This document shows, piece by piece, positions 1 through 29,626 of a stretch of DNA of 60,000 nucleotides. The notes below the pieces were generated by a model that was not told the origin of the DNA, searched no databases, and saw only the letters and a program-made list of their open reading frames with translations. Within the stretch, counting starts at the first letter, position 1, and each line of letters begins with the position of its first letter. The stretch is taken from NCBI GenBank assembly GCA_009760855.2, contig WPIO01000011.1, forward strand, positions 1,434,001-1,494,000, read 5' to 3'. The position numbers were made by a program, and so were the translations under genes. This DNA is from Cristatella mucedo (lineage: Eukaryota; Bryozoa; Phylactolaemata; Cristatellidae).

Positions 1-214
1 CTTAGCTCTTAGGTTTGCCACCATAGCACATTTACATTCAGAGAAAATGGTATCGTCGTAAAAGGCAAATCCTAGTAATCTTTCGTACAAGTACAAAGGC
101 TGTCAAATAAAATACCCCCCCTCGAAGTGCTGGTAATGTTCTGTAAGGCAACCGCTACAAAGATAACAAAATCAAACGCCTTGGGGGCATTCCACTCAGA
201 AATATAATTACTAT

Positions 215-365
215 TTCCAGGAGCTACTAGCCCAGTGATTAAGGTGCTTGCCTCGACCAATGTCAAGGTGATCGAATTTGCTGACCAAGATCGTAGGCTC
301 GAGCCCCCTGGCATATGAATGCCTGAATAGAGATTAAGTTCTCCTAGGGTCCTGTACAAATGAAT
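215..365 (+). repeat. tRNA-headed SINE with LINE-like 3' end (SINE-2 copy)
   Basis: The left part has a tRNA-like A box (tagcccagtgattaagg) and, about 50 bases on, a degenerate B box around ggctcgagccc. The right part reads gaatagagattaagttctcc and runs into a TTTA-rich end, closely resembling the 3' tail of the LINE-A copies in this window. Related copies in reverse orientation lie at 2,735-2,865 and 8,345-8,490. The internal region is diverged, so this is an old copy. Confidence 0.6.
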
Positions 366-779
366 TTTATTTATTTATTATAATTACCAGTCGCCATGAG
401 GACTATGTCGACTGATTTAATCCAAAGCCAAGGATATGGCCTCCTGGCAGATACCAGCAATGATGTGTACCAAGTCCCTTTCGTCACCAGCAGTATTGTA
501 CACTCCCCAGGGGCCCAATTGCACTTAAAATAATAAGTGATTAAAAACCTATGTTTATATTTAGAGATATCGTGGTATCCAAAAACATATTTCACGATAG
601 GCACTGAAATATATAATCCCGCCATGCTAAATTCAAAACATGTCCTGGATCATTCTAGAGCAACATAATAATGCCTCCGTTACTACAGATATTAGAGCTG
701 ATCGAAACACAGTCCTGGTATTTTATCCATTAAACCATTCTCAACACCTTTAATGACGAGTCCAGCAATAACTAGGCAG
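366..779. other. No gene seen
   Basis: Diverged A/T-rich sequence. I see no exon with splice sites and no clear repeat boundary. It may be decayed transposon sequence joining the SINE to the left and the LINE fragment to the right. Confidence 0.4.
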
Positions 780-1915
780 GACTGCAGAAATTGCCTCAGT
801 TCTCATGGTCTAGTATTGACTTCTTAATGACCTGCCGAAAGCATCTTTGCAGGACATGAGTAGAGGCTTAGGTCACATTTATTATTTATTATAATTATAT
901 AGTTAGTTATGCAAGGCAGCTGCAAATCAAAGAACCAAAGAAGAAGAAAGATAAGTATGAGGTCTAAAGTACTAGTAGTCGTCTTAGAGGGGGGAGGGAG
1001 ATCAACTTCGCCGAGTAAGCTCAGGCAGGCTTGAAGACAGATAGTGAGGGGCAGAGCAAGAAATGGAGTTCGTAGAGTCACGTGGGGATGCTAATTTTTG
1101 GATGGACATTCTGATCTTATTTATCTTTATGAGAAAGAAGTTGGAAAAACGATCTGCAATATTGCCACAAGGATCGCCAAGTAAGGTGCCAAAGTCTGAG
1201 TGCAGTTAGGGAGACAGATGATGGCCAAAAAAAGCATTTTTAGATTGCACATCCGCGACTGCACCATGTTCTTATTAAAGCTAGACTTGGCTTAGCTAGG
1301 ATGGATTGGTACGGCTTACAATAGTTTCCCTATGCCATTCGATAGATTCCAAGTCCTGATCAGTTGTGCATCTTTCAAGCTTGCGCTTAGTAGTCCTAAC
1401 TAGTTGAACGTCTCCAATAAACCATGGCAGTTGCATATAGTCAGAGGAGCAAACTCATCCCGACCATCGGCCAGAATCCTGTCTAACTGTCCACCGGTGA
1501 AGGCAGGTCGGATGGAAGGAAAGCAGAAGGGTCGAGGAAATACTTTCTTTTGATGATAGTAGCAATGTCAAAGATCTAGACGGTTTTTTGATTCACAGAT
1601 GATTTTGATACCGAAGGCAGCATGTACTTCAGACCGAATGAGCTTCACTTTGTGGTCAGATGAGAAGAATTTGGTAAAAAAAAAACGTTACAAATTGCAG
1701 GGCAATATTTGATCGAGTGCACAACTTTTTGTTGTGAGTGGAACCTGCACATCAGCCACAAGAGTGAATGAATCAGCCACTGCACGAAATTCACAACGGA
1801 GTGAGTCTGCTGCATAATCAAACTCCATGTTAAAATCTCCCGAGGATAAGAGGAAAGAACGATTTCTGGAATACGAGCTCACTGATGCACTTGCATGAAC
1901 GCTGAGTGTATGCAT
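780..1915 (-). mobile_element. LINE-A fragment, endonuclease to pre-RT region, decayed
   Basis: Read on the minus strand, 1,915-1,688 encodes a diverged endonuclease C-terminal stretch with the SGDFN motif followed by an ALDQIL-like segment, matching the better preserved copy at 7,260-7,130. The segment at 780-915 matches the linker before the reverse transcriptase seen at 6,200-6,310, including a tcatggtctagtattgactt-like stretch. Frameshifts and stops show it is dead. Confidence 0.65.
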
Positions 1916-2452
1916 AGATACTAATGCTAAAGGTGCGAATAGACAGCTGCTTTGGCACAGAGTTTGAACTAACTATTGAAATTAGCAAAATTGCAGATAA
2001 TTGCACAAGCCATCACATCATCACTGGTGGGGGTGGGGTGGCCATGCTGGCCGAATTATCGAAGGTCTTCTGCGATCTCATTTTCAATTGGCAGCTCGCA
2101 CTCGAAGAGCATCTATCGCAGGCCTTCCTGTTCGCCTTTAACCCCCCACCCTTCGAGCCTCACTCGCTCTGCCGTGTAGCCTCTCAGTCAGTGCTCTGCC
2201 GGCCGCGCCAGAGGGACTAGGAAACACTGCTATCCGGCCAAGTTGGCAGCCGGCATGGCGGCAGGCCGAGTGTGTGAGTTCCGGTGACAGCATGAGAGCT
2301 CACGCTAGCTTGCCTTCCCCGCTCGCTCGCAGTCGGGGCGGCGACAGAGGACAATGGGCTGCGAACATTCACTCAGGACGACACACGAGCCGGCCCCCTT
2401 GACCTGGCAGCCCCCACCCCACCCCGCTGGCAGGCCAGGCACAGACACTCAC

Positions 2453-19177
<16,725 letters not shown>

Positions 19178-19417
19178 CTGCGACGACAAGAGTATGCACG
19201 GCTCTGCGAGAAGGCTGCAAGCTCATGTACAAAAATAGCAACAGAAAATCAATCTTCTCTGCACGGATGCAATGGTCACTAAAGGTGAGCAGCTTACCGG
19301 GCGAAGGGGGAGGGATAAAGTGGAACATGAGCAATACCAATGCAGTAAGACTATGGTGATCGGCTGGCAGAGCGTTGATAACATCGGCAAAATGGCCATG
19401 AGGGGAGAGGCTCTCAA

Positions 19418-20240
19418 TCTAATAACAATAATAATAATGCACTTGATAAAGCGCCCTCAGGGAACTCAATCTCTTGCTAGGCGCTTTACATTTGCTGCAA
19501 GGGAAGCTCGATTGAATGGTGAGTAATATTATGCTTGATAAACATGAATAACATGGTTAGGAGTGACATGCACGGGGTCAGCATGCAAATGTGGTTAGTG
19601 GCAGCATGCACAGTGTCAGCACGCATAAGCACATCAAGGACAAATCACAGGGACCCACTAAATGCTGTCCTAAATAGGTGTTTTTAAGTTCTTTTTAAAT
19701 GTGGCCAAGTCAGGGGATGTTCTGACGCATGTCGGGAGTGAGTTCCAGGCTTTGGGAGCATACGAACTAAATGTCTCCAAAGGATTTGAGGTTTGTACCT
19801 GGTATTGGTGAACTGTTAGATTCCGAAATACGGGGTGGTACGATGCTTGGCCTGGTGGGGGAGTAGATCTGAGAGATAGGCTGGAGCCAAAGAATGAAGT
19901 GACCTAAAAGTGAGCGACAAAACCCTGACACCGATCTGTTGCTTGACTGGTAGCCAGTGCAGGTCAGCAAGAGGTGGTGTGATGTGGTAATGTGCCGCTC
20001 ACGACAGACAAGCCTAGCTGCAGAGTTTTGCACCAGCTGTAGTCGCCTGATTGCACATGCCAGTAGGCCGGCAAGCAGTGAGTTACAGAAGTCAAGTGGG
20101 ATGTCACAAATACATGGAGCAACTTGAATGCGGTATCCTTATCTAAACAAGCCCGAATTTGAGATATATTATGTAGCTGAAAGTAGGCAGACTTGATTGT
20201 GGAGCTGATGTGGTCGTCTAACGAGAAGTCAGCCGAGTCG
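19418..20240 (-). mobile_element. LINE-A 3' part, RT C-terminus and tail
   Basis: Minus-strand 20,033-19,767 encodes QNSAARLVCRERHITTSHHL and then the SYLSDLL-like and R-x-S-E-S-N-S segments of the RT C-terminal domain. The tail at 19,425-19,500 has the standard gataaagcgccctcagggaa block with ATT repeats. It is close to the copy at 59,290-59,955 and of similar extent. Confidence 0.8.
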
Positions 20241-20354
20241 TGGTAGCCATGTGGCTGATGCAGTTAAACATACTAAAGAAGCTCTCACTTACTATAAGAA
20301 AGAGCTCAACCTACTTAGAAGAAAGAGCTCGAGCATTCGCTCGTGACCCTCGAC

Positions 20355-20404
20355 CTCAGCTCTCACTTACTCGGCTCTCACTTACTCGGCTCTCACTTAC
20401 TCGG
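20355..20404. repeat. Tandem 15-bp repeat
   Basis: The unit ctctcacttactcgg occurs three times in perfect tandem, with a partial unit before. It keeps a frame open (LSLTR repeated) but there is no sign that it is coding. Confidence 0.9.
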
Positions 20405-20538
20405 CCTCATCTCAGCTTCCGAAAAACCGAGTGGCACAGAGCTCCTCCGAGCCCCTACTCCTCTTCACGGTTCACTTTTCTGTCTGGTCAGTCACTCGAT
20501 CTCCCACACATCCCGTGGCTCCTAATCATCCGACAAAG

Positions 20539-20994
20539 ATGTCTGACCAGCCGACTGCCTCTCCTTCTCAAGTTACTTTCATTTTAACCACAGCCGGTGT
20601 CACGTATGCCGACGTGTGTCAGTCCTGCTTCCAACCACTTGCAGGGACGACTTGCAGTGGCAAAGCTGCAACTGCGATTCAAATAGCAGACAAGCCGGCT
20701 TTCCACCCGCCGAATCGCTGTGCGGCAGACGGTCTCCGTTTCACAAGAACTTGCCGCGTCCAGTCTGCCTTTAGTCGGCGTGCTCCTCATCCTGTCGCGC
20801 CCGCCGTGTTCTGTCACTCACCTATAAGCCGATATGGCACGTGTCGTCTGCCTGGCACTGGTCACTCTAGTCACGTGGCATGCACGCACTCTCCCTGCCG
20901 CGAGCCGTGTGAGCAGTCTGCCCTGCTCTCTCTGCTTCGCGTGCACTCTTTCGTTTCTTTTTTACCCAACTTCCTCAATATGTCACGAGCCTAG
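20539..20994 (+). other. Open frame of unknown status
   Basis: An ATG-started frame of 152 codons beginning MSDQPTASPSQVTFILTTAG. It is Cys- and Pro-rich later on and matches nothing I recognise. It could be a 5' exon that splices out early, but I see no partner exon. Confidence 0.15.
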
Positions 20995-21116
20995 CCTGTC
21001 TTTTCTTTTGTGCCATACCCAAACTACACGATCCACGATGATCTCGGCTCCCTTCCCATCGATTTCGGTGCCCTCGGTGCTGAACTCACATGCACGCACA
21101 CACAATGCCATATTCA

Positions 21117-21121
<5 letters not shown>

Positions 21122-21161
<40 letters not shown>
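21122..21161. repeat. (CA)n microsatellite
   Basis: Pure CA, 40 bp. Confidence 0.97.
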
Positions 21162-21163
<2 letters not shown>

Positions 21164-21185
21164 ATGTTTCTAGGGCACTACTGCT

Positions 21186-21446
21186 TTAATGCATGGGAGC
21201 AGTTGCCAGCACAAGACCTACTGTAAAAAGTACTGCACCGTATGGCTTGGTCACATAGACCTCGCATAAACATTCGATACAACAAAGTAAACCATTAACA
21301 ATGCCAGGCTCTTTAATAGCACTTCCAAGATTCCACAAGGCAGCGGTTGCTAGGCAAATATCAAGAAGAATTTGCGGCGTCGGTCCATATACATTTGCTT
21401 CGGGTTGTCCAGTGGATAAAAAGTAAAACACCCCGTTCCGGTTTCC
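21186..21446 (-). CDS. Possible exon encoding a hydrophobic protein, unidentified
   Basis: The minus strand encodes NRNGVFYFLSTGQPEANVYG and then three hydrophobic stretches (ILLDICLATAALW, GIVNGLLCCIECL, YGAVLFTVGLVLATA) before a stop. Just upstream on the same strand is a short exon-like piece, PDFNPSEGFSVDE, followed by GTATGA. Composition suggests real protein, possibly with membrane segments. I cannot name it, and the link between the two pieces is not proven. It sits between the VARP and BRE1 genes. Confidence 0.25.
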   Translation of the reverse strand, partial: GNRNGVFYFLSTGQPEANVYGPTPQILLDICLATAALWNLGSAIKEPGIVNGLLCCIECLCEVYVTKPYGAVLFTVGLVLATAPMH

Positions 21447-21910
21447 ACGAGAGTTTCATACCTCGTCCACAGAAAATCCCTCACTCGGGTTGAAGTCAGG
21501 GTTTCGCTTTACATATATATATATTTTTTTATTTATATTCTTTTTGCCCTTCATATATATGTTAACTTTTCATGCGACGAATGGACTGCATCTCTTGTAA
21601 TGACGAGAGGGCCGATTCATGACAGAGGGCAACTCTGGTTTTTACTTGCACACGTTATGAAATTTGTCTTAGCGTGAATACAGACTCGATATCGGCTCCG
21701 GCGTGCTTAAAATTGACTAAGTCCATACTCTTACGCTCGACAAATTTTGCGATGCTCTAAAAATCTCTAATTTTTTTTTGATGAGTTGCCTCGTTTAACC
21801 TTCGACTCACTCACATCACATGCTAGCATGACATGTCGTCCTCTGGGCTTCTGCTCTCTCTTTTTCAGGTCTCGCGCAGACATGCATCGGTGCAGCGGCC
21901 GGCGCACTCA

Positions 21911-21988
21911 CGCAGGAGTTGCCGCGGCGGTAATGTAATGTGTAATGTGTACATTACATTACATTACGCAGGAGTTGCCGCGGCGGTA
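21911..21988. repeat. 22-bp direct repeat flanking a palindromic TAATG insert
   Basis: The same 22 bases (cgcaggagttgccgcggcggta) occur at 21,911-21,932 and 21,967-21,988. The 34 bases between are TAATG-type repeats followed by their inverse (CATTA). This looks like a target-site duplication around a minimal insert. Confidence 0.85.
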
Positions 21989-22261
21989 GAAAGCGAAGGC
22001 CCAAGAAACGCGAATAAGTAACGCTGGATGAGTCGAATGATTGTCTAATAATGGAAGCAAACCACGGGTTTAGAGGATTTTGAAACGAACGTATTCAAAG
22101 AGAATACAAATTTAACATCGCGGGTACACGCGGACATAACGCGAGCAACCGATCTCTCAGCAGCCGACGTCCAACTCGTCGGAGCCGTCCTTGTGCGACA
22201 CTTAACCGGGAGCCAAGCACTCGGATTGTCCCAGAACAATTCTTGATGTCGGCCATGAAAG

Positions 22262-22855
22262 CTGAAGTTCTATAAACACTGCGGCGTGCGTCAGCAGATC
22301 AACTTAAGGCTCACCATGAGTACGTCGTAGCACTGGCTCACGCCCACATCATGCGGCATGTTAGCCGCCATTTTTGTTTGACGCCCACTGAAGGCTGACA
22401 CTAACAAATTTAAAATATTCATAATGCGTATGATTAAAAACATTAGTTATAATATGAACGTATTTATGATGCCAAAAGACTTCTTTTTGATTTACTTCTT
22501 TGTTGACCATCGAAGTGGCGGTATCTGTCCGACGTAGTAGCGCTTTAGCTGCGTCTGAAGAACCGGCTTGAGTTGTCTGCGAGTGGCTGTGTTTTGAGGC
22601 CTTTGCAGTTGCCGACGGGGTCCACCGTACGTCGCCGTCGCTCCGTTGGCGCGCCTTCTTATTTAGTTGCTGTTTTACTTTGCCTCACAGATTTCCGGCG
22701 ACGTAATGAGGACGCGGAAGCCTGCATATGTGGCGCGTAAGCAAGCGCTTCGCGACGCCAGCGCTGAAGCCGTCAGGCTGCGCGCTAACGCGTTGCAGCT
22801 CCAGTGGTCGTTGAGATGAGGACTGGTTTCGTTGTCGGGACCTGAGCCGGGCCGA
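22262..22855 (+). promoter_or_regulatory. Likely BRE1 promoter and 5' UTR region
   Basis: CpG-rich sequence directly upstream of the BRE1 start codon, without a TATA box. An in-frame TGA at 22,817 makes 22,856 the first usable ATG of that frame. The exact transcription start is not visible. Confidence 0.4.
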
Positions 22856-22972
22856 ATGTCGTCGAAGCGACCGCTCGCCGACGGCGCGTCGTCGGCGTCC
22901 TCGTCGTCGTCGGCGCCGCCGCCGAAAAGGGCCTACACTTTATTGAATCCCATAGACAAAGTGACGACGCTG
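22856..22972 (+). CDS. BRE1: BRE1 exon 1 (start exon)
   Basis: 39 codons, [20 protein letters not shown] and then [19 protein letters not shown], ending at a GTACGC donor in phase 0. The basic, Ser/Pro-rich N-terminus matches the family and may carry the nuclear signal. Confidence 0.9.
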
Positions 22973-25269
22973 GTACGCGCTCGCTAGCGCGGCTGCCGCG
23001 CGCAGTTTGCCTCCTCCGCACCGTTACCGTCGCTGGACGGGAGGAGAGGTGTGGGGCCGCTCTCTCGCGAAAAGCCTGCTCGCCTGCCTGCAGACGTTCG
23101 CAACGTTTCAACAGGAGGAGCTGGACGCGAAAGTGCTTCGGTTTCAAAACAAGAAATTGGCCGAGAAAATCGAGCTGCGACGAAAAAATGAGCAGGACCT
23201 GAGGAACCGGATTGAGCAGCTGGAGAAGCGGCTGACGACAGACGACGACGTCTTGATGGTAGTGAATCGCTACTGGAACCAGCTCGACGAGGACGTGCGA
23301 GTTTTGCTGCAGAGATTCGACGCCGAAGCCGCAGACGAGGCCGAGAGCAAGAGTGAGCAGAAGCTACTTCGCCTCGTGCGTGCGCCTCGAATAGCTCGCG
23401 TGGCTGCGGCACAGTCGCCTCGCTTGCCTGACGTGCAAGCAGGCGCGCGTGCGAGGAGGAAGCCGCAGGCGCCTGCCTTCGGTTCGGCTCGGTTGGGATC
23501 CGGCTTCGATGCCTTGGCCAGCATTGTTTTTCCCGCCCGCTGCAGACGAATGCGCTGCGACCACGTCGTTCATCGCTCAGCTGTCCACGTGGGACAACCA
23601 GGAAATTGACGAGGCATTAAAGCAGAGGGTCAACTTCTCCAAGCGGGCCATTGTCAAGCTGCTTCAGGCCTTCGATCATTCCCTCCAGCGTCGCGAGAGA
23701 GTCCTGACGCTCGTGCAGGCAAAAGCTACATCGGAACGAGCCAGTGAGAGCGGGGGAGGTATTCTGCGTTGCTGATGCGCGTACTGAGGCGTGAGCTCGA
23801 ATCTCCGCTGGCTCTCTGCCAGTTGCTTCATTCGTCGCGCGGTTGCCTTGTATGAATGAGGCAGCAATTGCTTGGCGCTCAAGGATTCTGCTATAATAAG
23901 ATGTTCTTATGGACATAAGACGCCCTCATGTGCAGCCCTAAAGACAGCTAAATCTCTTTCTAGGCACTTTCCAAAGAAAGTGTTAGAAGAAAGTTCCAGG
24001 TCACTTTTTAAGTGCTGGTTGGCATTGGTCATATCCACGCATTGCCTTTATCTCTGCGAAGAGGCTTGCTGGTGCCAGATGAGCTAGCAGCCACCGGAGA
24101 GGTCAGAGTTAAGAAGGGAAATTCGATGCCCAAACTCGAGAATTGTAGATGGTCACTGGCACTCTGGCTGCCTTTGAGCCTGAACCAGTTCCCTTTCCAG
24201 CAAATGTAAAGTGCCTAGAAAGAGATTTGAGTTCTCTGAGGGCACTTTATCAAGTGCATTATTGTTATTATTATTATTACTATTGGGATACCTTCGAAAG
24301 CCGGCTCGATGCAGTGCAAGCAAAGAAAAAGCGGTACCCCTCCCTGTTTGTAGCAAGGCCTCATCGTTAACTTAGCGCTCGTGCATGCACGCACACACTG
24401 GATCTGAGCCGAGCGCCGACCTTGGCGCCAGGACTGAGACCTGAGTCGTGGGGGTTCGATTGCCTTATACTGGCTTATTGCCAGCTGCAAGCGAGATCGA
24501 AGGCTGCTACTAGACGAGCGGGACCGTCGAATCGGCCGACATTTACTTATTCGTGGCTTTACAAGACGGCCACCTCTCAGCCTGATGCCTGCAGCTCCCA
24601 GCTTGGCGGTCGGTCGGTCAAGGCACTGCTTAAGTTCGGTGCAAAGTGCAGCTGACACCTTGCATTCGGCAGCCGAACCATGCTAGCGAGCTGCTGCTCT
24701 AGTGTCGTTGCTCAAGAGCTACTTCGTTCGTGTGACCGCAGTTTGCCGATGTCGAAGCAGCTGGGCGCTAGGTTCGGCCCGCCTTGCAAACCTGCTAGGC
24801 ATGCTCGGATGTGCTGCTGCTACTTCCCCTCAGATTCTCTGGCTTTGCTGCATGCATGCAGCCTTGTATGCTTCAAACCTGATGCCTTCGTGAGGTGGGA
24901 TTCTCATGCTGCTGCCTCACGCGCCATGGACGTCGATGTGCTTGCAAGGGACGTTGCTAGGTAGGCGCTCTTTCCCTTCCTTCCATGATCCTGTGCCGAG
25001 AGCACATTTCGAGATGTCATTCGGCAGCCCTAACTGCCCACGTTGATTGCTGTGCGTTTCTCGGTTCGTTCGCCAGCCCTCGGCTCGGTTAGCTGCTGCC
25101 CGTGGGTCGTATCAGCTCTGCGTGGCTGGCAATGCTTCTCGAGTCTATTTTAGCACTTTGCTTTTCCTCGACGAAACTTACATTATAGCTCTATATCTGC
25201 TTTAAATCTGGCACCGCATCCAGCTCGTGCACTGAGCCTCTTGCTGTCAGGGACTGCTGATGAAAGCGG

Positions 25270-25349
<80 letters not shown>

Positions 25350-28300
25350 AGCTGTAGCTGTGCCACCTCGTCAGCAGCTCTTGACGGCTGCGACGCCCTG
25401 TGTGCTTTGCTTGTGGGGCTAGCCGGTGGGCGAGGTCACACCTCCCCTACCCACCTGCGGCCAGCATATTGGTGAGCCGTGTCGGCAGGGAGCAAGCGCG
25501 GCAGCACGCTCAGTCGCAAGCCAGTCTGCCCACCGTTGAAAGGGCTCCTGAGTCAATCGCTTGCACGCAAGAAAGCTTCGAGCCTGTCAAGAGGTGAGCA
25601 TCGGATGCAGGCCTCACGCCTTTCCTAGTTTGGAGAATGGCTGACGCATGCTTTGGCCAGTTTGGCAAGATGTGTGCGAACTGCGTGTAATGGTGTCATC
25701 TACTGCTCGGCTGCTGTCAGTATGACTCGATACGTGGCACGCCATTGTCATGCACGTCTAACTGACGTGATTATTTCTGCTTGTCCTTGTCTAAAGCTGC
25801 CAGCCATCTCTCGAGAGTGCAGCAGCAGCATCGTTCGGCTCAGTGGCTGCCTCTGTGTAAATCATCGTGTGCCTCGACTCGAACCGTGCTGGTGCTGCTG
25901 TGAATTATCTCTATTTGGCTTGTGAATCTCGGCTATTGTAATGTCGCTTAGAGGTCTTGTTCTTTATATCGGGTCAGTTAATTGCTTCAGTTAATCGCCT
26001 CCCAAATAGCTGTAGCTTAAGTGAAGAGGCATTAGGATTGAACGTGGTTCCAACGAGTCACTATTCGGTCTCGTGCTGAGTGCAATATTCTGTCCCGCTT
26101 TGCGCGCCAGCTGCGAAACGGCTGCTGTGTCTAGTGGCACTTCTCGTTGTGTGCTTTGGCTTAGCGGCCAGTGTGATGTTGCCTTTCATGCCCAGTGAAT
26201 CAGGGGCCTTGGTGAGTTCGACCCGAATCGCTTGACTGCTCTGTTTTGTCTGCTTGTTCGTCCCGAATTGTTTGATTGTCGGAATCGCTCATATGATGGT
26301 TCTTGCTTCCTCTGTGTGTGTGTGTGTCCATGAAGAGTCGCGCTCCTATCATTGTATGCAGCATTGGACAAGCTCGGCTCAGCCGATGCTGCCAAGGAGC
26401 AGCAGAAAGAGGAAGGCACTCCTTGTGTCAAGCCTAAAGGCGAGATGACAACTAACCAGGGCCTCCTCGAGGAAGTCGAAGCCCTGCAGAATGAGAACAA
26501 GAGGTTGCATAACTTGTGCTCCGAACTCCACGGAAAGCAGCACGCCACCAGCCTACAGGTAAGCTAGCCGTAAAGGAGCACGTGACCTGACTCTGCATGC
26601 CGTGAATACTTCCAGCCACTCCTGGGGAGTGGATGGTTGTGCCACTCTCCTCCTGTTTCTCCTACTCCTTTTCCCCCTTTCTCGTCTTCCCTCTTTGCCC
26701 TCCTGCTCCTCCTCTCCTCCTAGCCGTGGCTCGAGGTAAAGCAGGTAGCTCTTTGGCGCCGCTCACTCGCTGGTCAACGTCTCGAATTTGCAGTTCGCCT
26801 CGCTACAAGAGCGAATAGAGCGATACGAGACAGAGATGGCCGAGCTGAAAAACCAGCTCGAAGACGTCGAGTACGAAAACGTGTGCATCAAAGAGCGTGC
26901 ATACAAGCTGGAGAGCGATCTCGGCGAGGCATGCGAGAAGCTTCGCCAGCAGACTGGCATCGTCAAGGACGAGCGCACCGGCGCCAGCACTGCTGGCGTC
27001 TCCAAGACGACGGTGAGCTTCGACCGATTGCTGATCCTTCACGTGACCCAACACGGACCCCCTCCGACCTCGAGCAAAGCGCTCGGCCGCTGTCTTGTCC
27101 GTTTTCGCACGGGGTGGTTTGGCATGCGAGGCAATCTGCTCCCTGGTCTTTTCCCCCAGTACGACGAGCTGCACGCCGAGCTGGAAGAACAAAAGGAGCT
27201 GGCGAGCAACAGGCTGACGGAGCTCGAGACACTGCATACTCAGCACCAGGAAGCTCTGCAGCAGATTGAGCAGCTCAAGATGGATGTGAGCAGTTGCTTC
27301 CCTCCCCCCCGGCTGCAATCACGTTGCTCGATTCGGTTTTGCTGAAGCCCTCTCACAGTCCCCCACGTCCCTCCAACCGGATGCTCGAGTGTGTGTTATC
27401 GCTGTTTCTTTGTAGCTGAAGACGTTGCCTGACACTGTCATCTTCGAAACGACGGAGTATAAGTGTCTCAAGTCGGAATATTCTGTGCTCTACAATGAAG
27501 CCTTGCAAATTAAGACGCAGCTTGAGGACGTCCGCATGGCTCTGCAGCTAAGCAAGAACGCTCATCTGAAGCAAATCGAGCAGATGGAGGTGTGCATGGA
27601 TGTGATCTCTATCACCAGACTAGCAATTCTGTGCTGTGGTATCAGCTCCTGCATTTAGTTCGTTCAATTCTTGGCTGTGCTGTTCCATCAACTGCTTGGC
27701 AACTTTCGTGTTCTCACGTAGTGACTGAAACTGCACGCATCGTACTATGGCATCGCTTCTTGAGTTGCTGAGCTGTTTTGCCCCACCTAAAATTTCTCTC
27801 TCTCAAAAAGATACAATACCTTCGTTGAGCATAACATGTCCTCGGGATTCTCGATGTATAATGTACCCGTGGGCCGTTCTAACGATGTGGTAGCTGCTGG
27901 GTCCTTGCAACTGTGCGTTGCTTTTTACTCTTGGCATGTTGCTGGTGAAAGGCTTAATTCTGTAGGCATTTGCACTATGGTCTCTTAAGCCCCAGTGGTT
28001 GACGTTTTTGTGTGACCCTTGCGTCTGCAAGTTATTTGCCATGCAACTATTTGACCTTTATTTTTTCAAGTGTGATGAACTTCTGTGCCAGAAGAAATTG
28101 CGGACTGAACTTATTCAGCTTGAGGACACACTTGCGCAAGTTCGCAAAGAATATGAAACACTTCGCGTTGAACTGGAGCAGACCGTAGCAGCTAATGAAC
28201 AAACAGGTCGGTATTTTTGTTCCTGCCCCGTCGTGGTGTTCGTGCCGATTGGTCTCAACTATGCTGTTGTTCATAGTTGGTTGCATTCATTGGCTTCTGT

Positions 28301-29589
28301 TTTAGGTCCAATAAATAGGGAAATGCGGAATCTGATATCAAGCTTGCAAGGTCATAACCAGCAGTTGAAACTTGAAATCAACCGCTATAAGCGGAAGTTC
28401 AAAGAGTCGCAGGTAGAGGTTACAAAGGTGAGTGCTATGATATATAGAATTTGCATGTGTTCGTAATGGGAGTTCATGCCATTTTGCTATCCTGTCAGTC
28501 GTCCTGTGTTGGACAGTGAAATGTACTCATTCGTATCCCTGGTTAAGTTCTCGTTGTCCTTTTCGTCATTCTTTTGCGAAACATGCTCTTCGGCAATCTT
28601 TTCACAGGCAGTGTACTTGTGATGTTTCTGACGATGCGACATGTTGAGTTCATATTGCTATCGGACTTCTCTGCTAAAAACGGACAATTTAAAGTTGTAA
28701 GTGTTCACTATGATCATCTTGCCCATCAACTGGCAGTTATATTCAGTTGAAGATCGAAAGTGCTACAAAGCATGGCAGTCCAGATGAAGCAGGTGGCCTT
28801 GACCAAAAGGCAGGGCAAGGACCTTCATCGGCCAAGTCGGAGACCGAGGATGTGCTTGCAGCCATGAGGAAAGAGGAGGACGATGACATGGTAGAAAAAG
28901 AACGAGAGAAAGGTCGAACGGATGCAGAGATACTGCGAGACATGAAGCAACAGCTTAAGTAAGAAACTCAACACCACTGTAGCTGCGATTCCTTGCTGCT
29001 GCCACACGGCGGACAGCCGTCTGTGGCCAATCACTGCTTGCTCTCTTCTTGCTGTCTGAGTTTCTTATTCACTGCTTAGCTCAGCGCTGTGTATAGTAAT
29101 AACTACTTAATGCATTCGTGTAGCTATTCCTTCTCCTTTGTGCTTCTTAGTTTGGGTTGTTATTTTGCTTCTAAGCCGCATTGGGTTTCTAGCATACTAC
29201 TGACCATTTTGAGTGACCAAGCAGAGTGAAATGATGTTTTTTAGCTGCTTATGACATACCCATCTGATTAGTGACTAAGGCCCAGTCAAGTGGAGTGAAA
29301 CCCACCTGGCAGTTCTTTCGTGCAGCTAAGGGTGTTCCTTTGATTATTGAATTTGAATCTTCGAGATTATATACGTCAAACCCTTAAGAACATTGCTTAA
29401 TGACCAGCCAGCAATGGCTGTTCCCAAAGCTGGCTTTAATAAAATATATTTACACTGAAGGAATGCAAAAGTGGCCTTTTATGAGCAGTTGGCTCTTATT
29501 AGAGGGTAGTGGGTTGTATTGTACGAATTGGCAGTGTTTTGATGATGGGTCTAGTCCTCTTTGGCCATAGTGGTATGTATATGTGTGTG

Positions 29590-29626
<37 letters not shown>

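Noticed and set aside
1924-2220. 98-codon plus-strand frame and a short minus-strand frame (MLFECELPIENEIAEDLR) as the next VARP exon
   Set aside because: The short minus-strand piece has no donor before its stop and does not match the expected next VARP segment. The plus frame has no support.
23007-23093. Extension of BRE1 exon 2 to an upstream TTG start
   Set aside because: This sequence is intron 1. A clean acceptor at 23,091-23,093 joins exon 1 in phase 0.
22785-23573. Minus-strand frames over BRE1 exons 1-3
   Set aside because: The plus strand carries the conserved BRE1 coiled coil. The reverse frames are GC-rich shadows.
26803-27318. 171-codon minus-strand frame over BRE1 exons 5-6
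   Set aside because: It runs through BRE1 exons and an intron on the other strand without its own signals.
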